In this document: positions 44,901 through 53,280 of the stretch, piece after piece
How positions within the stretch are numbered: the stretch's first letter is position 1
How the letters are laid out: every line of letters starts with the position of its first letter
NCBI GenBank assembly: GCA_964343195.1
Contig: CAYFIR010000013.1
Span: 17,210-81,209, forward strand
Length of the DNA: 64,000 nucleotides
Source: CAYVAP01 sp964343195
GTDB taxonomy: Bacteria; Bacteroidota; Bacteroidia; J057
Direction: 5' to 3'
The notes under the pieces: model-generated
The model's database searches: none
What the model saw: the letters and a program-made list of their open reading frames with translations, nothing else
Told to the model about the DNA's origin: nothing
Program-made: the position numbers and the translations under genes

Positions 44901-47524
44901 ATTCAGCATGGCTCTGGGACTTTGGAACAGGTATTGGTGGAAGTTTTCTGGAAAATCCGGGTTACACCTACTTTGAACCGGGCGATTTTGATGTTCGGCT
45001 GATCGCCATTCATGAGGACGGATGTAGAGACACTTTGGTCAAAGATAGCTTTGTCGTAATCGGGGGACCCCGTGGAGACTTTAGCCTTGATCCTGATGAT
45101 GCCTGTCTGGGCGATACGGTTTGTTTCACTGCGTTTACCAGCTTTGCTGTTTCCGCCATTGTAGACTTCAGAGATGGAGCCACGGTAGATAACATTACCT
45201 TGAATGGTGGGCAGGATACCATCCTGTTGTGCCACCTTTACCAAAATGCACAACAGTATAAGCCAGCCATCCTTTTGGAAGACGCTGCTGGTTGTGCCGT
45301 CCTTTTTGAGGATAAGGACTCAACCATGATTCATTCCTTACCTGTTGCGGCCTTTGAACCGGGAGATACGGTTGGATGTTCCCCCTTAACACTCAACTTT
45401 ACAGATCTGTCCCTTGGAGGTGATACTGCCGTGAGCATATGGCAGTGGGACTTTGCAGCGGGTGCTACGGACACTGTGCAGAATCCCAGCTTTACCTTCA
45501 CAGGAGACTCTACCTACGATGTCCAACTACTCGTATCCGATATTTATGGATGCTCTGATAGCTTTTCAACGCAGGTACAGACCCTTGAAGGTGCTATACC
45601 CAACTTTGCGGCAACAGACACTACCGGGTGTGCTCCCGAAGTAATTCAGTTTAATGACCTTAGCACTGGCGATCCAGTAATTAACTGGACCTGGATTTTT
45701 GGAGATGGAGATACCCTTTCAACGGACGATCCCAATCCCACACATCTGTATAATGAAAACGGCACCTATACGGTTACGCTTATAGTAGATGATGCAGTCG
45801 GTTGCTCAGATACCATCGTGAAGGAACAATACATCAACCTGGCACAGCCCACTGCGGTGGTTTACAGTGCTTCTGACCGTATTTGTAGCCCCACTACTGC
45901 TATATTCTACGGAGACAGCTCTACCAGTGCCCGTGGAATCGTCACTTATGACTGGTGTCTAACCGACCTTGGTACAGGTGACATTACCTGTTTTACGACC
46001 AGTGCGCCAGAAGACAGCATCGAATTTACCTTCCCAGATCCCGGACAGTTTGAGATTGATTTGGTGGTAACAGACCAGGAAGGTTGTACTGACACTGCCA
46101 GCACATTCAATCTGACTGTAGATGAGCAAATAACTCCTGCTCCGATCAACCTGCTACGCGTAAGTGTAGAAAGCGCTTCGTCAAGCATCCTGGACTGGGA
46201 ACGGTATACTGGGGTGGACTTCCTTAGTTACCGAATCATTCGAATAGAGAACGGGCAGCCCGTTGAAGTTGCCGTTATTCGGGATCAGGACAGCATCAGC
46301 TACATAGATTCAGATCCAGCTCTGGACTTTGAGTCTCAGCCATACTGTTATAAAGTCCTGGTGGAAAACGACTGTCAGGTACTTAGCTTCATCGATGAAA
46401 CCCTGGAGCACTGTACGATTGAACTGACGGCGACTCCAGCAGTTGATGCTATTGACTTATCGTGGACCCCGTACGTAGGATTCACTCCAGTTTCCTATAA
46501 TGTTTACCGCGCACAGGACTACGACCTGAACAGCCTTCAGATAATTGCCCAACTTCCAGGAAATACCACAGAATATACTGACCGGGAGACTTTCTGTAGA
46601 GATAGTGTTTCCTATCGGATTGAAGCCCTGGGGACTGAGACCTGGCAGGTATCTTATAGTGACGTTGCATCGGAAGCCCCAATTCACCTGCCACCTTCCA
46701 CTTCCATTGGTATTGAAGTGGCAACAGTAGAGCAGGATTCATTTGTAGTCATCAACTGGGAAGAGTATACCGGATACGCCCCAGAGCAATACATTCTTGA
46801 GAAGTCTCTCGATGGCACGGTCTGGACGGTTATTGACTCCTTTGACCTGCTTACCAGGACCTTTAGTGATTTTGAAGTTCTAGTCGATGAAAGCTCTTAC
46901 TTCTACCGGGCTTTCGCTCTCGACCAGTGTGGTGACATGACACTGGAGGGTCGCCTGGGTAAAACGATTCTGTTGGACATCGACATGGGTTCAGGGGAAC
47001 GTCCTGAGCTAAGTTGGTCCCACTATGAAGAGTGGGAGTTTGGGGTGGCCAACTATGAGATCGAAGTCTTTGACGACCTGACCGGTCAATGGCTGCGAGT
47101 CGGACCAGTCCCTGGGAACGATCAGACTTTCCGGGACGAAACCACAGAGCTTTCTCAACCAACCTTCTGCTACAGGATAGTAGGAGTAGAACTTGCTGGT
47201 GGTGATGCCCTGGCCGTTTCAAATGTCGCGTGCGTCACGTTTGGCCCGAAACTCTTCATTCCAAATGCCTTTACTCCAAATAATGATGGCAACAATGATG
47301 TATTCACTGTAGGGCTGAATAACATTGAGCAGGGCGAAATATCAATCTACTCTCAATGGGGAGAATTGATTTACCAAAGCTCTAGCCTTCAGGATGGATG
47401 GGATGGACAGGTGAGAGATACAGGCAGAGAAGCACCCGAAGGAGTTTACGTATACAAGATCGTAATTGACGGGTTTGAAGAAACCCAACTCGTTCGTAGC
47501 GGCACCATAACCCTGGTTCGATAA
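41909..47524 (+). CDS. Giant PKD-repeat surface protein with T9SS type B sorting domain
   Basis: 1871 residues from ATG 41909, which creates a signal peptide (MRAPIIATLVFAVWSLF then TPQTLLGQA). The longer frame from 41798 would bury it behind 37 residues. About fifteen PKD/Ig-like repeats follow, recognised by FGDG/WDFG (for example SWDWDFGDGTTS) and YDVT/YTVTL motifs, with paired Cys. Four fibronectin-III-like domains (about 1410-1780) precede the C-terminal type B domain FIPNAFTPNNDGNNDVF (from 1783), shared with SprB-like gliding proteins. The protein should be exported by Sec and T9SS and displayed on the cell surface, with an adhesive role. No enzyme domain is seen. Confidence 0.92.
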   Translation: MRAPIIATLVFAVWSLFTPQTLLGQATAEFTANQTTGCASSPLVVKFQDGSTGATSVRYFFGDANNSSSTLPNPTFIYSTPGCYDVTMVAFSASGNDTIVKPCFVEIFPLPEPDFQVSISDGCAPLEVTITDLSVANADSIVNYTWVVSDGSNSSDPNPTFTFNTPDTLDFVLTITNSNGCTRALPFSDVVIVREPVELDFEVDITSACGPPLQVNYTNLSQTNGAQSPQFIWEFPGGNISGGGGSTFTGPNPPPVNYNSDGNFDARLILTSANACEDTLELVDIIGIGGVTASFTSDFQTICLGDTINFSSSTTGGVTDYGWDFGETPGVDATTPDAFYVYSQPGTYSVSLFANNVDCGDTLTEVNYITVLPRPTADFSIDHDEDCQPGIPFVFTDNSTGAVSWDWDFGDGTTSTQQNPSHTYNIFGEFTVCLTITNAQGCTNTFCDTILIEKPDLTLLVSEDEGCAPLTIDVAGINNNPIDPVTSWTWSFPGGTPATATGANATVTYGIGIHTLQVIAITASGCSDTLVRGNIRVGEPPLNGFTVDKDTVCIMEDITFTATNTDPDWNYYWDFMYMSPGQFIQQDSAPITVYPDTGTFSVGLVIESQGCRDTLIQEDLVFVSPPRAQFTLSDTLVCGLPDTISITDESLGPADIIEWYLNGALYDNTSTPPDLVITNPNSYILTQIVTNSLSGCTDTFEMVILAGNPQADFVVPGGVTQGCKPFDVNFLNLSSDYATVNWRYGNGSTGGTNDGLTTYQDTGLYSIRLRVRDQFGCIAEETKTDYIEVIGPYAEFSGDPLEGCPGTTIQFSDSSTSYGTTVNSWSWDFGDPASGGNNTSTQQNPSHLFTTAGMYDITLAVEDDQGCRDTLTKPDFVNITFPELSFTALDSSTCAGADVNFINNSVGADLTYQWEFGDGFGTDTVENPVYSYDSTGFYTVTLIGTDRNGCTDTLVRPQAIFIEEFIADFTADSVQNGVLTSFCPPLNAIFRNQTVGNDSAWLWDFGTGIGGSFLENPGYTYFEPGDFDVRLIAIHEDGCRDTLVKDSFVVIGGPRGDFSLDPDDACLGDTVCFTAFTSFAVSAIVDFRDGATVDNITLNGGQDTILLCHLYQNAQQYKPAILLEDAAGCAVLFEDKDSTMIHSLPVAAFEPGDTVGCSPLTLNFTDLSLGGDTAVSIWQWDFAAGATDTVQNPSFTFTGDSTYDVQLLVSDIYGCSDSFSTQVQTLEGAIPNFAATDTTGCAPEVIQFNDLSTGDPVINWTWIFGDGDTLSTDDPNPTHLYNENGTYTVTLIVDDAVGCSDTIVKEQYINLAQPTAVVYSASDRICSPTTAIFYGDSSTSARGIVTYDWCLTDLGTGDITCFTTSAPEDSIEFTFPDPGQFEIDLVVTDQEGCTDTASTFNLTVDEQITPAPINLLRVSVESASSSILDWERYTGVDFLSYRIIRIENGQPVEVAVIRDQDSISYIDSDPALDFESQPYCYKVLVENDCQVLSFIDETLEHCTIELTATPAVDAIDLSWTPYVGFTPVSYNVYRAQDYDLNSLQIIAQLPGNTTEYTDRETFCRDSVSYRIEALGTETWQVSYSDVASEAPIHLPPSTSIGIEVATVEQDSFVVINWEEYTGYAPEQYILEKSLDGTVWTVIDSFDLLTRTFSDFEVLVDESSYFYRAFALDQCGDMTLEGRLGKTILLDIDMGSGERPELSWSHYEEWEFGVANYEIEVFDDLTGQWLRVGPVPGNDQTFRDETTELSQPTFCYRIVGVELAGGDALAVSNVACVTFGPKLFIPNAFTPNNDGNNDVFTVGLNNIEQGEISIYSQWGELIYQSSSLQDGWDGQVRDTGREAPEGVYVYKIVIDGFEETQLVRSGTITLVR

Positions 47525-47550
47525 TCTTCGTAAAAATTTGCGAATTGGGC

Positions 47551-47580
47551 TTGAAAATATGATTTCACCCTCTATATTTG
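47551..47580 (+). promoter_or_regulatory. Promoter of tRNA-His
   Basis: TATATTTG (47573-47580) matches the Bacteroidota -7 element TAnnTTTG exactly. TTG (47551-47553, preceded by C) lies 19 bases upstream as a weak -33 element. Transcription would start a few bases before the tRNA at 47599. Confidence 0.6.
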
Positions 47581-47598
47581 CAATCCATTCGCAGAAAT

Positions 47599-47673
47599 GG
47601 TGGCTATAGCTCAGTTGGTTAGAGCGCCGGATTGTGGTTCCGGAGGTCGCCGGTTCGAACCCGGTTAGCCACC
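47599..47673 (+). tRNA. tRNA-His (anticodon GTG)
   Basis: A 75-base cloverleaf. The acceptor GGTGGCTA pairs with TAGCCACC, including the extra G at position -1 opposite C73 that marks tRNA-His. The D-loop is AGCTCAGTTGGTTAGAGC; the anticodon arm CCGGATTGTGGTTCCGG has GTG at 47634-47636; the T-arm is CCGGTTCGAACCCGG. No CCA is encoded. It is followed by a strong terminator and so is a single-gene transcript. Confidence 0.97.
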
Positions 47674-47679
47674 CTCTTC

Positions 47680-47715
47680 AAAAAGTCCTGGATATTCTCC
47701 GGGACTTTTTCTTTT
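47680..47715 (+). terminator. Rho-independent terminator of tRNA-His
   Basis: AAAAAGTCCTGGA (47680-47692) pairs with TCCGGGACTTTTT (47698-47710), 13 pairs with one G-T, around a 5-base loop. CTTTTT follows. It lies seven bases past the tRNA. Confidence 0.88.
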
Positions 47716-47830
47716 TAGCTTGCTGTCTATCAGACGGTTGCAAAAAAAAAACGAAAGAATCCAATGACTCTTTCGATTTATAGTTTTCGAGAACTGCAAG
47801 CTTAACTTCTGACGGCTTCTGCTTTATCCA

Positions 47831-48007
47831 TTAGTTTCGATAGCCATTCATCCGCTTTTGCTGCTGCTCCCTCATATAATCGCCATGATCAGGATGATTG
47901 CAGTTTTTTCGGGGATCCCCACGCAGCACCTTGCAGGATGTCAGTGTTAGTGGCGCCATGAGGGAAAAAATCAGGAGAAGGGAGGTCCAGCGTCGAGATA
48001 ATTTCAT
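47831..48007 (-). CDS. 58-residue lipoprotein
   Basis: A small gene on the minus strand with ATG at 48005-48007 and TAA at 47831-47833. The N-terminus MKLSRRWTSLLLIFSLMAPL ends in the lipobox LTSC, with Cys25 as lipid attachment site. Only 33 mature residues follow. They contain RGDPRKNCNHPDHG and a C-terminal MREQQQKRMNGY, a charged tail with one further Cys. A basic n-region, hydrophobic core and lipobox in this order make it a convincing gene despite its length. It lies 86 bases downstream of the DUF6438 gene on the same strand. Function is unknown; I think similar small proteins exist in other Bacteroidota but cannot verify this. Confidence 0.75.
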   Translation of the reverse strand: MKLSRRWTSLLLIFSLMAPLTLTSCKVLRGDPRKNCNHPDHGDYMREQQQKRMNGYRN

Positions 48008-48093
48008 TTGCCTTGAGCTTAGTTTTATTAAAAATACAATTCTCCCGAAGAATACCCTCGATTAAACCGCTCATTTTCTTGCGTCTCAACGCT

Positions 48094-48591
48094 TCATCGC
48101 TCGGGATGCTCCTGAAACCCATTGCTCAGGTCAATAACCTCTAATAAACGGCGTTGTAACGAATCCAGTCTAGCTGGAGCACCGTAGCGATTTATCACAG
48201 TATGTTGCCGCCCATCCATCGTGACGGTGGTTCTAAAGGTTGGCAGGTCAGAGATCTGTGGATCATCATAAATGTCCTCAAATTCAAAGAAGCGGAATTC
48301 GTTTAGCTCAAAGACTAATTGCCGGACATCTTCCAGGGGAATTTCTTTCTCATTCACTCCTTCATACGGCGCATATTGATGCCCCTCAAATTTCACCTCC
48401 CCCGACGCATCCACCCACAGGTCGTACGTCGGACAGGTGCCAAAACAGGCTCCACGTTGTATCATCAGCTCAAAATCTTCAGGGATTCGTGTTTCTTTCA
48501 CTCCCCCAAGATTGGACTGGGTTCGGCACGAGCTTCCCATCAGGCAGATAACAACTAACAGCCCGAGAATATGTGCCCTCGTATTTCCCAT
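48094..48591 (-). CDS. DUF6438 lipoprotein
   Basis: 165 residues from ATG 48589-48591, which begins a lipoprotein signal (MGNTRAHILGLLVVICLMGS then SC). The frame stays open 10 codons farther upstream, but that start would overlap dnaA. The domain motif RGACFGTCPTYDLWVDASG is the Cys-pair signature of DUF6438, followed by VKFEGHQYAP and an acidic C-terminal half. The two cysteines (CFGTC) are probably disulphide-bonded or metal-binding outside the cytoplasm. Function of the family is unknown. It lies 22 bases downstream of dnaA, so read-through from the dnaA promoter is likely. Confidence 0.85.
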   Translation of the reverse strand: MGNTRAHILGLLVVICLMGSSCRTQSNLGGVKETRIPEDFELMIQRGACFGTCPTYDLWVDASGEVKFEGHQYAPYEGVNEKEIPLEDVRQLVFELNEFRFFEFEDIYDDPQISDLPTFRTTVTMDGRQHTVINRYGAPARLDSLQRRLLEVIDLSNGFQEHPER

Positions 48592-48613
48592 AATGGATTC
48601 TGGTCGAATTGCG

Positions 48614-50074
48614 CTATCCAAGCTCCATGCTGATGCGTTTCCGAATTTCGTTCACGCTTTGCTTAAAGGACTTATCCGTAGTCATCAGGTCGTTTACCGT
48701 CGTAATGGCATGAATAACCGTAGAGTGATCGCGCCCACCAAAATGTAGCCCAATTGACTTCAGGGAGTGGCGGGTCATCTCTTTGGAGAAATACATGGCG
48801 ATCTGACGCGCCTGAACGATCTGACGCTTCCGTGTTTTGGCCTTTAGCTGGCTCACATCAATGGCAAAATGCTCCCCGACGATTCGCTGGATAGCTTCTA
48901 CTGTGATCTCACGGGAAACGTTGTCAACGAAGTTTTGCAGCATGGACCTCGCTAGCTGCAGATCTACATCCCTGCGGTTGAGTGAACTCTGTGCCAATAG
49001 CTTGATCAGGGCTCCTTCCAGTTCCCGTACGTTGGTGGTGATGTTATGTGCAATAAAGTCCACCACATCTTCGCTGAATTCAATGCCGTTTTGACGCATT
49101 TTACTTTTGAGAATCTCCTTGCGAGTCTCATAACTGGGCGTCTGCATGTGGGCATTGAGTCCCCACTTAAAGCGGGAAAGAAGCCGTTCTTCCATCCCCT
49201 CCATCTCGTTTGGTGAACGATCGGAGGCCAGGACTATCTGCTTTCCCGATTGACGCAGATGATTGAATACATGGAAGAAATTTTCCTGCGTCTTATCCTT
49301 ACCAGCCAGAAACTGAATGTCATCGACAAGCAGCACATCGATCATCTGGTAAAAGTTCATGAAGTCATTGACGGTACCTTTTCGTACGGCTTCCACAAAC
49401 TGATTGATAAAACGCTCGGAGGAAATATACAGCACGGCGCGGCGAGGTGAGTTTTCCTTAATCGCGTTTCCGATTGCCTGAAGCAGGTGGGTTTTTCCCA
49501 GCCCTACTCCACTGTAAATAAACAGTGGGTTATAGGCGGTAACGCCAGGCTTGTTTGCCACAGCAAAACCAGCTGCCCGTGCCAGACGGTTACAGTCCCC
49601 TTCAATGAAGGAGTCAAAAGTATATTGAGCGTTGAGGTTTGACTCTACTTCAAACTTACGGATACCCGGAATCACAAATGGATTGGGAACAGCTCTTTCA
49701 GGATTTATATCTCTTCCCATCTTTGAAGAAGAGTCTCCCTTGACTGAATGCGAGGGCATCTGCAAATGTCCTGAGGGATGAGAACCTGGGTGAGAGTGCC
49801 CATTCCCTTTTGGGGCATGGTTGTCCACCACGATCGCGTATTCCAGAGAACCCGATGGCCCGAGCATCGCATGAATAGCTTCTTTAAGCAAATCTACGTA
49901 GTGCTCTTCCAGCCATTCATAAAAGAACTGACTGGGCACCTCAATTGTCAACACATGCTGATCCAACCTGACAGGCTTTATGGGCCTGAACCAGGTGTCA
50001 AAACTCTGGGGCGGAATGCGATCACGTATGAGCTGAAGACAGCCTGCCCATACGTCGACGTATGTCATCGTCAT
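48614..50074 (-). CDS. dnaA: Chromosomal replication initiator protein DnaA
   Basis: 486 residues from ATG 50072-50074; a GTG three codons upstream and an ATG two codons downstream are alternatives. Domain I (VWAGCLQLIRDRIPPQSFDT) is followed by a variable linker rich in His, Gly and Ser (about 90-140). The AAA+ domain III has Walker A YSGVGLGKTHLLQAIG near 190 and LLVDDIQFLAGKDKTQENFF. Domain IV ends with the DNA-binding signature GLHFGGRDHSTVIHAI. It binds DnaA boxes and opens oriC. The flanking genes are not the dnaN/recF pair often found in other phyla, which is usual for Bacteroidota. Confidence 0.97.
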   Translation of the reverse strand: MTMTYVDVWAGCLQLIRDRIPPQSFDTWFRPIKPVRLDQHVLTIEVPSQFFYEWLEEHYVDLLKEAIHAMLGPSGSLEYAIVVDNHAPKGNGHSHPGSHPSGHLQMPSHSVKGDSSSKMGRDINPERAVPNPFVIPGIRKFEVESNLNAQYTFDSFIEGDCNRLARAAGFAVANKPGVTAYNPLFIYSGVGLGKTHLLQAIGNAIKENSPRRAVLYISSERFINQFVEAVRKGTVNDFMNFYQMIDVLLVDDIQFLAGKDKTQENFFHVFNHLRQSGKQIVLASDRSPNEMEGMEERLLSRFKWGLNAHMQTPSYETRKEILKSKMRQNGIEFSEDVVDFIAHNITTNVRELEGALIKLLAQSSLNRRDVDLQLARSMLQNFVDNVSREITVEAIQRIVGEHFAIDVSQLKAKTRKRQIVQARQIAMYFSKEMTRHSLKSIGLHFGGRDHSTVIHAITTVNDLMTTDKSFKQSVNEIRKRISMELG

Positions 50075-50509
50075 TATTCTCACTGTGCTAAAAACGTTCG
50101 TACAACTAGGACTATAACAGGGGGGTAGCCCTCCTTTTTCTTTTCGTGCAAGGATAAACCTGCGAAAAAAAACCTAGAAAAAAAACTTGACTCTTGATCA
50201 ATAATTAGGGTTCACAAGGAAAAAATCTTATCTCATTGAAAACCAGCTTTTTCACCAATCAGAAAATCACCAGGCACTTTTTTGACCGTAACTATTTGAT
50301 TATCAGAAGGACACGAATCCAAATCCTACTGATAATCAACCACTTACAAAGTGTTCTATTTTTCCAATCCAGGCAGAGGCTAAAAGGAAGGAGACAGAAT
50401 TACAATGACTGTATATTTTACCGATCAAGAAATCCCCACTAAAAAAAATAGAGTTAACATCTACTTAATGAGAGATTTTCGGTAATTAGTTTAGCATTTC
50501 TACCTTCCA
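50075..50509. other. AT-rich gap upstream of dnaA
   Basis: About 435 bases between dnaA and the anchored coiled-coil protein. It has several A-runs (for example GAAAAAAAACC near 50164) but no TTATCCACA-type DnaA box within one mismatch on either strand. It must carry the dnaA promoter. CAAGGATA (50149-50156, minus strand TATCCTTG) is a weak -7 candidate. No small gene is supported. Confidence 0.5.
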
Positions 50510-51067
50510 TCATTCATTATCAGTTGACTGCCCCATCTCGAAATAGCGACGAATATCTCGCTTCATCACAAAAATGGCTTTTTGATACATCATATCCTGA
50601 CGACCTGCAGCCTTTTCGAGAACTTTTCGTGCCAATTGATGTCCATTACTCCCCTCTTCCAATTGCTCAGCAGTTTGGTGAATCAGGCCAAGGATCTCCT
50701 CCCGAGCCTGTCGGAGTAGAGCCCAACCTTCATGGCTTATATACAGTTGCTGAACCAGATTATGCTCATACTCTGAGCGAATCTGAGCTATCAGTTCACC
50801 TCGAAACTCCTCAGCGGTCTTATCCCGACCACTGTGCCTTGCCAATAACTGCTCTGGACTTATTCGCTCAAGGAACAGGATGGCCCGCTCGTGAGCAGAC
50901 AGCATCAAAGGCAAATGCTCCTTGAGCACATCACCTTTCAATCGCAGGAGAGCCCCGTCTGCCTCCCGGTTTCGTTGGGAGTCAACCATGTATTTCATCC
51001 CCAGCAATACCAGCAAGGCTGGCGCTACATACTTCAGAACTTCTGCAATGATTTCAACTAAGTCCAT
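50510..51067 (-). CDS. Membrane-anchored coiled-coil protein, unknown
   Basis: 185 residues. One N-terminal membrane helix (about 8-26, VLKYVAPALLVLLGMKYMV) precedes a long, highly charged helical region (30-180) rich in Glu, Arg, Gln and Leu, probably a coiled coil on the cytoplasmic side. The segment AHERAILFLERISPEQLLAR and EYEHNLVQQLYISHEGW look conserved, with aromatic residues at regular places. I believe comparable proteins occur widely in Bacteroidota, without assigned function. An exact -7 element (CAAAATTA on the plus strand, 51084-51091) lies 17 bases ahead of the ATG. Confidence 0.75.
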   Translation of the reverse strand: MDLVEIIAEVLKYVAPALLVLLGMKYMVDSQRNREADGALLRLKGDVLKEHLPLMLSAHERAILFLERISPEQLLARHSGRDKTAEEFRGELIAQIRSEYEHNLVQQLYISHEGWALLRQAREEILGLIHQTAEQLEEGSNGHQLARKVLEKAAGRQDMMYQKAIFVMKRDIRRYFEMGQSTDNE

Positions 51068-51083
51068 AACGTCTAAATCTTTC

Positions 51084-51091
51084 CAAAATTA
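51084..51091 (-). promoter_or_regulatory. TAnnTTTG -7 element for the anchored coiled-coil gene
   Basis: On the minus strand TAATTTTG matches the Bacteroidota -7 consensus, 17 bases before the ATG at 51065-51067. The -33 region would fall in the end of the upstream hydrolase gene and no TTTG is seen there. Confidence 0.4.
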
Positions 51092-51107
51092 CGTACTAAC
51101 TGCACTT

Positions 51108-51593
51108 CTATAATCCAGCCCATCTCTGAGCGGCCCGAAAGGTATTCAGATCTATCTGATGCCCCAAACCCTGCCACCAAATTACCTGCTGGGATATTGA
51201 TTTTTCTGCAATATCTGCAAAGTACTGCCAACTGATCTCAGGATCTACGACTTCATCTTCAGACCCGATGACTACCCATCGCTGTGGGCATCCCAGTGTA
51301 TTCGCCACCTCTATATGTGCCAACTCCTTCCCATATGCTACCGCAGGGTTAAACAGCAGGCAGGGAAGTCCCAGTTCTTCGGCGAGCCAAAATCCCAACA
51401 GACCTCCCAGTGAGCTACCTACGAAAAACTCTACCTCTCGTTCACAAGCCAGGGTCCTCAACTGTTTGTAGGAATCTTTCTGAGTGCGATAATCCAGGTG
51501 TAGGGCAAAAACCTGGTGCCCTTCTGCTTCCAGACTGCTTATTCTTTCAGGATTGGGCCTACTATCAAGCCCATGAATATAAAGGATTCTCAT
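51108..51593 (-). CDS. YqiA/YcfP-type alpha/beta hydrolase
   Basis: 161 residues, a small alpha/beta-hydrolase. It has MRILYIHGLDSRPNP (oxyanion strand), nucleophile elbow FFVGSSLGGLLGFWLAEELG (Ser in GSSLGG near residue 80), an Asp in VVIGSEDEVVDPEISW and a C-terminal His in QGLGHQID. The catalytic triad is therefore complete. YqiA-like proteins are esterases of uncertain role; the substrate is unknown. It is divergent from the small lipoprotein gene (63 bases between starts) and 40 bases upstream of the anchored coiled-coil gene on the same strand. Confidence 0.88.
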   Translation of the reverse strand: MRILYIHGLDSRPNPERISSLEAEGHQVFALHLDYRTQKDSYKQLRTLACEREVEFFVGSSLGGLLGFWLAEELGLPCLLFNPAVAYGKELAHIEVANTLGCPQRWVVIGSEDEVVDPEISWQYFADIAEKSISQQVIWWQGLGHQIDLNTFRAAQRWAGL

Positions 51594-51656
51594 TTTTTAA
51601 AGGAATAGCTAGAAAAGTAAGCAAACATGGTTAATTTGACGATAAAAATCACCCCA

Positions 51657-52121
51657 ATGGCTATCTCTCTCAGAATGTTGTGGTTGCTCCTCCCCTTCCT
51701 GTTTGTAGCGTGTGCTGGCCCCCAGCGCATCTCAAGATCCCAGAAGGTGGATGCTGCCTACCTGATGGGAGAAACAGGCACCTATCAGAAGGCCTGGTAT
51801 TTACAGCAGGTGTTTGATCCTTATAATGGAGGAACTTATCTCCCGGTAAATGCAGATAGACAGGAAACCCTGTTGCTATTCCAGGATGGCGGCTTCCTCC
51901 GGTATGATCCGGCGAATTACAGTGAGGGTCAATGGAACCTTTCCGAGGATCATGAGCGACTCGCTCTTACCTACCGGATGCAAAACAATCAAATGGTCCC
52001 GCCATCCAAAAGAGATACTCTTTTTCGGTATCAGGTCTTGTTTCAAAGCCAGGATAGCCTCAATATCGCGGTCCAGGGAAGACATGGACTGGTAGAATAC
52101 CGATATGCTTCCAAGCCCTGA
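51657..52121 (+). CDS. Predicted lipoprotein, unknown
   Basis: 154 residues from ATG 51657, giving the lipoprotein signal MAISLRMLWLLLPFLFVACA with lipidated Cys near residue 19. The frame opens 30 bases earlier, but the short start places the basic residue and hydrophobic core normally. The mature part has beta-rich sequence such as ETLLLFQDGGFLRYDPANYS and GQWNLSEDHERLALTYRM, resembling small lipocalin-like lipoproteins of Bacteroidota. That resemblance is weak. It is followed by meaB after 33 bases and may share its transcript. Confidence 0.75.
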   Translation: MAISLRMLWLLLPFLFVACAGPQRISRSQKVDAAYLMGETGTYQKAWYLQQVFDPYNGGTYLPVNADRQETLLLFQDGGFLRYDPANYSEGQWNLSEDHERLALTYRMQNNQMVPPSKRDTLFRYQVLFQSQDSLNIAVQGRHGLVEYRYASKP

Positions 52122-52154
52122 CCGAACGATTTCTTTGCATCCTCTATTGTTTCT

Positions 52155-53180
52155 ATGGCACGTAAGCGACTCCCAGCATCATACTATATTGACGGCATAA
52201 AAAAAGGCGACCGATTAGTTCTTAGTCAGGCCATCACCCTGGCTGAAAGTACGCGACCGAGCGACCGGGAACTTGCCTCCACCATCATCGAGGAACTGAT
52301 GCCCCTCACAGGCAAAGCATTTCGAATCGGAATAACGGGCGTACCCGGAGTAGGAAAAAGCACTTTCATCGATGCCTTTGGTTCCTTCCTGACAGGCCAG
52401 GGAAACTCAGTCGCAGTACTTGCCATCGACCCCTCCAGTCAGCGATCCCAGGGCAGCATCCTCGGAGACAAAACCCGCATGGATCAGCTCGCCCATGACC
52501 CCAAAGCATACATTCGCCCTTCGCCCACTGGCGGATCATTGGGCGGTGTGGCCCAAAAGACCCGGGAATCATTATTGCTCTGTGAAGCCGCCGGGTATGA
52601 AGTGATCATCGTGGAAACGGTAGGAGTAGGCCAAAGTGAGGTGACGGTCCATGGCATGGTGGACTTCTTCCTGTTGCTGATGCTCCCCAATGCAGGGGAC
52701 GAACTACAGGGCATTAAGAAGGGCATCATGGAAATGGCCGACGGCCTGGTGATCAACAAGTCTGACGGAGAATATGAAGCAGCAGCACGCAGGGCTATGG
52801 TACATTATAGCCAGGCATTGCGCCTATTTCCCATCGGAGGATCTGGCCTCAGACCAAAAGTCATCAGTTGCTCTGCCCTGAAAGGTAAAAACCTGAATGC
52901 TGTTTGGGAAAACCTTCAGAATTACCGAGACAGGACCCAGGAAAATGGCTATTGGCAGGAACGACGCCAGAGTCAGGCAGTAGAATGGCTGGAGGAGACC
53001 CTCACCCATCAGCTCAAGGAGCTTTTTTTCAAAAACCCAACCGTGAAGGAGAAACTGGGTACTTTCAGGCAAATGGCCGCAAGTGGCATGCATTCTCCGA
53101 TCCACCTGGGAGAGCAGTTGGTAAAGGAATGGCACCCTGATTCTTCCGAGAACTCGGCCAAAATTGCAAAAGACTCATAG
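52155..53180 (+). CDS. meaB: Methylmalonyl-CoA mutase-associated GTPase MeaB
   Basis: 341 residues, usual for MeaB/ArgK G3E-family GTPases. The P-loop GVPGVGKST is at 62-70, with DPSSQRSQGSILGDKTRM (switch I region) and VETVGVGQSE (Walker B), and the base-recognition motif NKSD. MeaB protects and loads adenosylcobalamin into methylmalonyl-CoA mutase during propionate-related metabolism. The mutase is not in this window. The gene sits downstream of a lipoprotein gene and 100 bases ahead of an ABC permease, with no functional link evident. Confidence 0.95.
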   Translation: MARKRLPASYYIDGIKKGDRLVLSQAITLAESTRPSDRELASTIIEELMPLTGKAFRIGITGVPGVGKSTFIDAFGSFLTGQGNSVAVLAIDPSSQRSQGSILGDKTRMDQLAHDPKAYIRPSPTGGSLGGVAQKTRESLLLCEAAGYEVIIVETVGVGQSEVTVHGMVDFFLLLMLPNAGDELQGIKKGIMEMADGLVINKSDGEYEAAARRAMVHYSQALRLFPIGGSGLRPKVISCSALKGKNLNAVWENLQNYRDRTQENGYWQERRQSQAVEWLEETLTHQLKELFFKNPTVKEKLGTFRQMAASGMHSPIHLGEQLVKEWHPDSSENSAKIAKDS

Positions 53181-53280
53181 GCTTACGTCCTTTTGGGCTT
53201 TACAGTCATCTAATATCGGTATAATGGGCCCTGGTCTACATTAGCCCTGACCTTTTTGATTTCGGAAAAATTACGGCAAT

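Noticed and set aside
50236..50442. 68-codon frame in the gap upstream of dnaA
   Set aside because: TTG start, basic low-information sequence, no domain and no promoter.
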